64,000 bases of DNA from Avena insularis. Taxonomy: Eukaryota > Streptophyta > Magnoliopsida > Poales > Poaceae. A program made the translations under genes and the position numbers. The stretch covers positions 482,953,392-483,017,391 of the forward strand of contig CM042694.1 in assembly GCA_023614405.1 (NCBI GenBank). Reading direction: 5' to 3'. This document shows, piece by piece, positions 56,743-64,000 of the stretch. Each line of letters opens with the position of its first letter. Position 1 is the first letter of the stretch. Below the pieces are notes generated by a model. That model was not told the DNA's origin. It made no database searches and was given only the letters and a program-made list of their open reading frames with translations.

Positions 56743-57181
56743 GCATGATTTGTATGCTGCACGTAATTGTATAAGTGTTGTAAAGTTTGTATGAATATGT
56801 TGAATGTAATTAATACTCATTGATATGTGAAGAGCTTGCTAGCTTTTATAGTTTGCGAGTGAATTGTACTCTGCAGTTCCTTTTCGTTAGCCTGACTTGT
56901 GTGTATCTCAGCACCTTGCCAACCTATCAGGTGCGTTGCAATTGGGTTGGTGTTTATCAAGGATTCGATTGATGTAGTGTCAGCTACTCAGGATACTGCG
57001 ATTTGTTTGTAGAACAGGAGTATAAAGGGTGGCGTAGCCCCCGAGTGACAAAATTGCGAGAAAATAAGGAAAACATAGAGTTGAGGGGCACTTAGCTTTA
57101 TTTATCCGCGGAATAGTACGAGGTAGAATGTGTGGCTAAGTAGCCTGGCTGAATAGCCTTATTTGTAAATGTAAAAAATGA
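56743..57181. other. spacer between antisense ORF and integrase in Tat copy 2
   Basis: Counterpart of 21534-21984. It includes GTAGCCCCCGAGTGAC (57035-57052), a reverse copy of the CTCGGGGGCTAC motif, as copy 1 does near 21671. Confidence 0.5.
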
Positions 57182-58594
57182 CTAGGGGTAGAAGCGACGC
57201 AGCTGCGCGATGTTCCAAGGGTTGGAGTATGCGACTCCTGTCTCGAAATCTTTAAGGCGATAGGCGCCACCTAGGATTACTTCTGTAATCACGTACGGTC
57301 CTTCCCAAGGGGACTCGAGCTTGAGATGCCCTTGTTGCTTCAGTCGCAGGACCAGGTCTCCTTCAACGAAGGATCTAGGGCGTAGCCTTCTGCTGTGATA
57401 GTTGTGGAGGTTCTGCTGGTAGATCATTGATCTTTCCGCTGCAATCTCGTGTGCCTCGTCAAGGAGGTCAACGGAGTCTTCGAGTGCGAGAGTTGACTCC
57501 TTCTCGCTGTATGCAACCACCCGTGGGGCTCTGTAGCGTACTTCTGCGGGTAGAACCGCTTTCGCACCATGTACCATGAAGAACAGGGTGTATCCCGTGG
57601 CGCTGTTTAGAGTTGTACGCAGGCTCCAAAGGACTGGTTGCAGTTCATCTGTCTAGCATCTAGCGGCTTGCTCGAGTGGTTGAAGAACTCACTTCTTGAT
57701 TCCACCGCATACGAGGCCGTTGGCCTTTTTGACTTGACCGTTGGTCTGCGGGTGAGCCACCGAGGCGTAGCTTATGTTGATTCCCAAGTTTTTTGCAGAA
57801 TTCCTGGAACTCCTTAGAGGTGAAGTTTGTACCATTGTTCGTGATGATGTTGTGTGGCACTCCAAAGTGGTAGACAATGGACTCGAAGAACTTGAAAGTG
57901 CTAGCCCCTGATTGATTTGTCACCGGCATGGCCTTGATCCACTTGGTGAATTTGTTGACTGCAACCAAGAGGTAGACGTAACCTCCTCGTGATGATTTTG
58001 GGAGCTTGCCGACCATGTCGAGTCCCCATTGCACGAAGGGCCAAGCCAATGGTATTGGCCGAAGTTCTGCACCAGGTGCGTGAGGTTTGTCTGCAAATCG
58101 CTGGCAGGCGTTGCAGCGCTGGACGATGTCATTGGTGTCACGCATGGCCATGGGCCAGTAGAAGCCAGCTCGTAGAGCTTTGGTAATGAGGGCGCGACTA
58201 CCAGCATGGTGCCTGCAAGTGCCTTCGTGGATGTCAAGGAGGACGGCCCTTCCGTCCCCGTTGGAGACGCATCGTTGAAGTACTCCTGTGATGATGTGCT
58301 TGTATAGTTCGCTGTTAATGATGGCGAATGCCTTGGATTGTCGTGCGATGTGCCGCGCGTCAGTCAGATCATCTGGAAGCCTCTTGCTGAGTAGATATGT
58401 GACGTATGGTTGTGTCCAAGATGGCTCGATCATCATGACGCCCATTGGTCCTTCGAGTCCTGTATCGAGCTCCAGGTCGTCGAGTGCCATTGGCTCGTTA
58501 GGTGGCGTAGCCCCCGAGTCTGTTGACGTGCTTGCTTTCTTTTCTAGAGCCTTGGGCTTAATGGAGCACTCGCAGATGCGCTCGAGAAATACAC
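57182..58594 (-). pseudogene. integrase and upstream linker (Tat copy 2)
   Basis: The linker and zinc-binding part are better preserved than in copy 1 (GVLQRCVSNGDGR, RAGFYWPMAM, CNACQRFADKP). The core has WGLDMVGKL but IITNNGTNF (Asp to Asn) and TNGQVKKANG (Glu to Lys), so two of three catalytic residues are lost. A frameshift occurs after EFCKKLG (about 57790), and a further break lies near 57580-57690. The C-terminal part (57577-57182) ends QLRRFYP. The enzyme cannot work. Confidence 0.87.
58590..58594. repeat. target-site duplication TACAC (left; right copy 63052-63056)
   Basis: TACAC flanks both ends. Joining the flanks restores the RNase H to integrase linker codons seen in copy 1. Confidence 0.92.
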
Positions 58595-61500
58595 TGTAAC
58601 ACCCTCGAATCGACCCTATGCAAGTTTTAGCCTTTTCCGCCAAACCCGCATAGAAACGATTCAAGGACGCCCATCAGGCACTTTCGTGCGGGTGGAAAAC
58701 AAAGTAATACCATTACACAACAGTCCTCAATGGGACCCACAGAACAGATATATATATACAAGAGCGACTCCATGAGTCAAGAATACAGATATACTATACA
58801 AAGATCCAAATCACCTTGAAAACGGTAGAGCATCCGACTATGGACAAGATGCAAATGGGGCTAAGAGCCCTGAAGAATAACCAATGGCGTCCATAACCCT
58901 GCCCAGGCCAAGCCGGAAGGGTAACCCTGCTAACAACGTCGATCTCAAACCTGCTAAAACAAAAGGGGTGCCGACAAAGGGCAAAGGAAAAAAGAGGAGC
59001 GTCGATCTTGAGGCGATGCACGGCGAGGCTAGAATTCGGCGGCTCTCGCCTACATAGGTATGGTGGACTGGAGCGGCAGCGCAGCAGCACTAAACAACCT
59101 ATAGAGACTCAGAAAAACTGGCGGCTATTAGAGAGAGATAAGAAAGACCTATTCGGATCCAACCTGATACTAACACCAATCATACCCATCCTGATATTCC
59201 CCCTCGAGACCAAACGAGGAAGTCAAACCGAGGAACTCAAACAGTTGGCAGTTTTATTCCTTCCATTATAGTTGAAGCACTTACTAGTCAGATATGGGTA
59301 TCATGAGTCATTCTGATAGCATAAGTAGTGGGCAGTTTTAGTTAACCATTCATTTGTAATTGGAACATTTACTAGTCAGATATAATTGTCCTGAGGAATC
59401 CCAAAACCCAACAGTTGTTGGCACTTTTATCACATTCCATTGGAGTTGCAATAATTACTAGGCAGGTATAGTATGACACAGATCACCACAGATCCACCAG
59501 TTGTTGGCATTTTTATTATCCATTCCATTGTAGTGAAGCTGATTACTAGTCACATAGTAAGTCAAATTTATAACACTACTTTAGTTATGCTTGTCTATGA
59601 TCGAGATACTGTGCTCCAAGTCGTCCATAACCGCGGACACGGCTTTCAGAAATTTTTACCCTACAGGGGTGCACAAATAGCAACACACACACGATCAACA
59701 TCGGAAAAACCAAATCAAAACCCAACGAGGCTTTCACGACAACGCAATCACAGGATTCATAAAATATTTCAGGGGGCCACCCCACTAAGCTACCCGCAAC
59801 AAAGTTGGCCGGCTCCGAGACGGACCCAGGGTTTGTGTCAATGGCTGTAAACGACTGGGAACCCAAAAATGTGACTGGGCTTGTCGATACCGCAAAAACA
59901 TTCCACGTTCCAAAATAGTACAGGTGCTCCACGCACAATCTTAAATAAAGCAGTAAAGCATGGCATAAGTACAGGATAGTAATAAAGCCCCAAACTACTT
60001 TGTAGCCCCAAGAAATAAGAATGAATCAAGCTCTGGCTAAGGGGATTCATGGTCCCATATGCGGATAGTGCGATAGTCAAGGAACAGGTATCAAGTACTC
60101 GGGGTCCTACGGGACACAAGTGAGCGTGGAAGAACCAAATAACATCTATTGCCCACCGATGCCTCTGCTTTAGTTATATCTAGCAATTTAATAGTTGTAT
60201 TTAAAGTCATGAGCATCTCCACCAAAAACATCTGTCAGCATTCCAACAACTGTGGTACTTGACAACACGAGATCGCACCTGAGCAAGCAACTACGACTCG
60301 CAAGGCCAGCTATCTATCAAACAACAGGTATTAGGAGGTGTCCATGGCCATATAGAGGCTGCACGGGATATAACTGGTGCATGGAAACTAAAGCATCGCG
60401 ACACGGATAGCAATAGATCAACAGGAGGAAATAAAGACTATAAATGCAAAATAGGTAGAAGGGGGAGAGATGCTCGCCTGGGAAAACACTGCCGAAGGTT
60501 CATATCCGGAGAACTTGTCGGTACTCGCATCAACTCATCGGCCTAATCCGCAAAGAAGCAAACACTAGAAGAAACACCAGATGCAATATTTAATACTACG
60601 GCAGAAGATCCGGCATGCTTATGATATGATGCATGGCATGGCACAGATGCGGTGCAATTAGGCGATATTAAGCGGAACCGGGGTCCCGACAATTAATTAG
60701 ACGGTTCAAGTCGTTTAGGAACCCCGCGATTTAAATGTTGTATTATCAAGGCGAAACATGGCATCGGTTCGCTACGCCAATTTAAATGGAGGCGGTATAA
60801 GACTATATTTGTCCGCATATATACTCCGTATTTAATTATGATGTGATTCGACTATACAACCCAGACCCGCGAAATATGTATGCAAGCATGTATAAATGAT
60901 ATGCAACAATTTATATAGATGTCAATTTATAAAAAAGGGATCGGAAAATGGGTCGCACATGTCAATTCGAAGATCTTGGGGTTCACCAAGGGGTTCGACG
61001 GGATCGATCTTCAGGGTCTCGGTCATCGGATCTGTGAAGGAGATATTGGCGTGCCGAGGGTTCGTGTGCGACGGGATCGGTCTTCAGACTCCGGGATCAG
61101 GGTCTCAGAACCGTGTAGAAGATCTTTGTTCATCGGATCCGTGTCGGCGCACCCAGGGTCTTCGGGTCCGAGAAGGGGTCTTGTCGCATCCGTGACGAGG
61201 ATGTTCGGGTACCGGCTTCGGTGGTCGATGACGGACTTGAATCGACACATGTGTCTTCGGGCAGAACTTGGCGTGCACCCCTTCGGAGACCTTGATGGAA
61301 GGTATTGTACTCGGTCACACAGGGACGAGGCGGATGATCTTGTCTATGCGCACAACATAGTGCCCACACGGCTGAACATAGGTGAACATAGCCGTGGTTG
61401 TCAGGTGGTTGATGTACTGCCATCGCACCAATACCACTGGTATACACGCATGTTCCCAAAGGAGGACCGCAAGGGCAGCAACACACGCGGCAAGGAGAGG

Positions 61501-63051
61501 TAGTGATGCATGATGCCGGACGAGCGGACGTGGCCCCGGCTTGACCTGCAGAGGGCACCAGTGGCTTGAGGCAGAGCTCGATCTCCGAGAATCAGGCAAC
61601 AGAGCAGGGACGTAGCATTGAGAAGGCGGCGAGGTCAGCAGGAGGCGCGGCGATGTTGTAGCAGATAGAGAGGAGAGCACCGTGCTGAGCTCAGGACATG
61701 GGCGGCCAAGGCGGGAAGCACGAACGACGGGCGTCCTTGGCAGCTGGCTGCCAGAGAAGGAGGGCGAGGGTGGCGCTTAGGGTCGTGCGACGTCGAGAAC
61801 ATGTAGCAGGGCAGCTCAAAGCCGAGGCAACATGGACCTAGGCGAGCCGGCGGGAGGCGACAGAGCTTGACGATGTGGTGGCGGGCAGAGTTCACGCGAG
61901 TGAGCTTCTGACAAGGACGGCCGGGCTCGAGGTGGCGACTAGGCCGATGGTGGCGGAGACCTTGGAGGAGCAGGACCGCGCCTGGTAGCGGCGGGCTTGA
62001 TGCTAGGACGCCGGGCGGCGAGGTGCTCCGGTAGCGGGCACGCATAGAGGAGGAGCCGAGCAGAGTCGAGGCGGTGAGGAGCTCGGCACAGAGACGCCGT
62101 CGGAAAGGAGGATGGAGGAGGTCGAGCGGGGGCCCTCCAGAAGGTTGAGGCGGCGACGGCAGAGAGGCAAGAGGCGGAGAGGCGGAGAGGTGGTCCGCGG
62201 CGACGTGGATCGCGACGAGGGGGAGCTCGCAGCTACAACGAGGGAGGGGGATCGAGGTAGGCGGCGGCGCATCGAGCAAGGAGAGAGACGAGCCTGATTC
62301 AAGGTAGGTAGGGTTGTGCGTGCGTCATGGTGGGGCTAGGCAGGGAGCAGGGCAGGTGGCAGGATGGGGTCCGACTCGGTCGGTCAGGGGGCGATAGGTG
62401 GTGGCGGGGTGTGCAAGAGGAGGCGGGGGTGCACGGGTGGACCAGGTGGTTGTGGGGGCGAGTGCAGGCAGCGTGGGGGAACGTGCGCGGGCGGGAGAGA
62501 GCCAGGCGGAGGGGTTGGTGGCATGCTCCTGTGTGTGTTAGATGGGGGGCTGAGGTGGCGAGCCAGGAGTGGCTCAGGTGAGGTGGCAGGGTGGTGTGCG
62601 TGGAGGTAGGTAGGGCTAGGTGGGGGCGCACGCGAGTGCGTGTAGGAGAGGCTGGCGGCAGCGCTGGGTAGGATAGGTGGGGATTGGGTAGGGTTTGGTT
62701 AGGGTTTGGGTGGGGCGTTTTAGCTAGGGTTTGGAGGTGGCCGGCCGGGCTTTCGGGCCTGCGGGCTGCCTCCCAAAAATAATATAAAATTTTATTTGTT
62801 TAAAACGGGGCGTTTGAAATCTGTTTGTAGACGAAACAAAATAATCCGAAGATCCACTTTTAATTTGAAATAAAGACGGGGTGTTTAGATAACAAAACCA
62901 GGCTTTTCAAAAATAGTTTTAGACAAACAAATGCATGATGACATGACGATGCTCAAATGCAATGTGGCATGATGACATGAGCATGCGGTCATGACGATGC
63001 AATGCACAAAAACAACGCGATTTTCTAGTAGTGGTTTTGCGGGGCGCCACA
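58595..63051 (-). mobile_element. 4.46-kb solo LTR, Sukkula-like LARD type
   Basis: 4,457 bp. Plus-strand ends are TGTAACACCCTCGAATCGAC and GCGGGGCGCCACA, that is TG...CA with a perfect 5-bp duplication. No polymerase or gag domain in any frame. No repeat of one end at the other, so it is one LTR, not a whole element. The length fits the 4.4-5 kb LTRs of the barley LARD Sukkula; I cannot check the sequence identity. It holds a set of diverged 90-bp repeats (59235-59545) and a strongly G-rich part (61900-62760). Orientation is not certain. The Pro/Ser-rich frames at 61635-62631 are likely by-products of base composition. Confidence 0.75.
59235..59545. repeat. about four diverged tandem repeats of roughly 80-95 bp
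   Basis: The units share CAGTTGTTGGCA(C/T)TTTTAT, ATTCCATTGTAGT and ATTACTAGTCAGATATA. They begin near 59240, 59325, 59410 and 59495, with many substitutions and small gaps. Confidence 0.7.
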
Positions 63052-63056
63052 TACAC

Positions 63057-64000
63057 CAGGTGGTATGGGGGCACAGGTGGAACCAATATTGGCAAGTAGA
63101 TCCGCCTCTTCATTGCTTTCACGGCCCACGTGTCGCAGCTCGCAGCCATCGAAGTCTCCTTCGAGTGTGTCGTAGAGGTCGCGATAGGCAATCATGTTGT
63201 CGCTCAGTGCGTCGCACTCGTGCATCGTTTGATTGACCACCAGTTTGGAGTCGCCGTAGATGATGAGCCTTTTGGCGCCACAGGCTTTTGCCATCCGCAT
63301 CCCATGGATTAGGGCTTCGTACTCAGCTCCATTATTGGAGGCGGTGAACTGCATTCGCGGAATGTATTTCATCTTTTCTCCTTGGGGCAATGTCAGTATG
63401 ACACCTGCCGCGGCCCCGTCCTTTCACTTGGACCCGTCGAAGTGCATTGTCCAAAGGTAGGACATATCTGGCTTGTCGGGGAGCTGGTTCTCCATCCAGT
63501 GCACGAGAAAGTCCGAGAAAACTTGCGACTTGATCGCGTCATGCTTCTCGTATGTGATGTCTCGTGGATACAATTCGATTCCCCAAAGCTCAACTCGTCC
63601 TGTGGCGTCAGGGTTATTGAGTATATGCCCAAGTGGGGCATCGTTTACCACCACGATTGGGTGCTCCTGAAAATAATGGCGCAGTCGCATGGCTATCATG
63701 AAGATGCCATATGCCAGCTTCTGGTAGTGCGGATACCACGATTTTGTTGGCGTGAGCACCTTGCTGAGGTAGTATACTGGGCGCTGGACCCGTGGACTTT
63801 ATTTTCTTTGGCTCGTTCCACCACGACCACCGTGCTGACCACCTGGTTGGTGGCGGACATGTAGAGCAGTACTGGTTCCTTTTTGCGAGGTGCCACCAGT
63901 ACTGGCGAGGTGGATAGTAGGCGCTTGAGATCTTCGAATGCTTCTTGCGCCTCGTCTATCCACTCGAACTTGTCAGTTTTGCAAAGAAGTTGGTAGAAGG
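63057..64000 (-). pseudogene. second RNase H, RNase H and end of RT (Tat copy 2, cut by the window edge)
   Basis: Archaeal-type RNase H, about 63450-63057: MHFDGSK, SNNGAEYEALIHGMRMAKAC, RLIIYGDSKLVVNQ and RESNEEADLLANIGS. RNase H joined to RT, 63999-63460: LLYMSATNQVVSTVVVVE, RLRHYFQEHPIVVVNDAPLG and DMSYLWTMHFDGSK, where the Trp codon is intact, unlike copy 1. A frameshift lies near 63790. RT proper would continue beyond the right edge. Confidence 0.85.

Larger units (their letters stand above)
34890..64000 (-). mobile_element. Tat-lineage retrotransposon copy 2 (partial at the right edge)
   Basis: Same family as copy 1, in reverse. Its 3' LTR is 34890-35376, then 3' non-coding, antisense ORF (now on plus), integrase, RNase H and the start of RT at the window end. 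It is interrupted by T2 (38803-55064) and by a solo LTR (58595-63051), so only about 8.4 kb is its own. The five bases before it are CCGGG; the partner is outside the window. Confidence 0.9.

Noticed and set aside
61635..62631. Minus-strand Pro/Ser-rich ORFs (up to 214 codons) in the large LTR
   Set aside because: No domain, low complexity, in a part of extreme base skew; overlapping plus-strand frames are just as long.

Overview
This is intergenic, repeat-dominated DNA from a large plant genome, most likely a Pooideae grass (wheat, barley, rye, oat or Brachypodium relatives). The reasons are the nested LTR retrotransposons with 5-bp target duplications, a Stowaway MITE, a gag-only Athila/Sabrina-type element, a BARE/Angela-like copia LTR and a 4.46-kb Sukkula-like LTR. 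I see no intact host gene, no tRNA or rRNA gene, no CRISPR array and nothing bacterial.

Layout. Positions 1-9177 are AT-rich and carry many copies of a short non-autonomous Helitron (family A; one complete copy at 7622-8063), a second Helitron-like family (B, 4218-5806) and MITE pieces. A broken four-exon gene of unknown function lies on the minus strand at 1833-2783. Positions 9183-27491 hold a complete Ty3/gypsy element of the Tat lineage on the plus strand (copy 1: LTRs 9183-9672 and 27003-27491, target duplication GTATG). It is split by a Sabrina-like element at 10686-16271 (target duplication GCTTC). Positions 27497-29226 return to Helitron repeats. A Stowaway MITE is at 29580-29747 and a decayed two-exon gene fragment at about 30603-31249. 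From 31524 a large LTR of another element begins.

That LTR is interrupted at 34890 by a second copy of the same Tat family on the minus strand (copy 2, running off the right edge). Copy 2 is itself interrupted twice: by a different Tat-lineage element at 38803-55064 (here called T2, target duplication CTACT), which carries a BARE-like solo LTR at 44936-46628 (target duplication GGTAG), and by a Sukkula-like solo LTR at 58595-63051 (target duplication TACAC).

How the genes fit together. The Tat elements have gag, protease, reverse transcriptase, RNase H plus a second archaeal-type RNase H, and integrase on one strand. On the opposite strand, between integrase and the 3' LTR, each has a long spliced ORF with the 'putative gypsy type transposon' domain. 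All copies are inactive: every nonsense codon I could interpret fits a C-to-T or G-to-A transition, as expected of long-methylated DNA. No clearly new functional system is visible. The points most worth a second look are the two unidentified gene relics, the spliced antisense ORFs, a repeated hairpin in the Tat 3' region that keeps its stem through a compensatory change, and the Helitron families.
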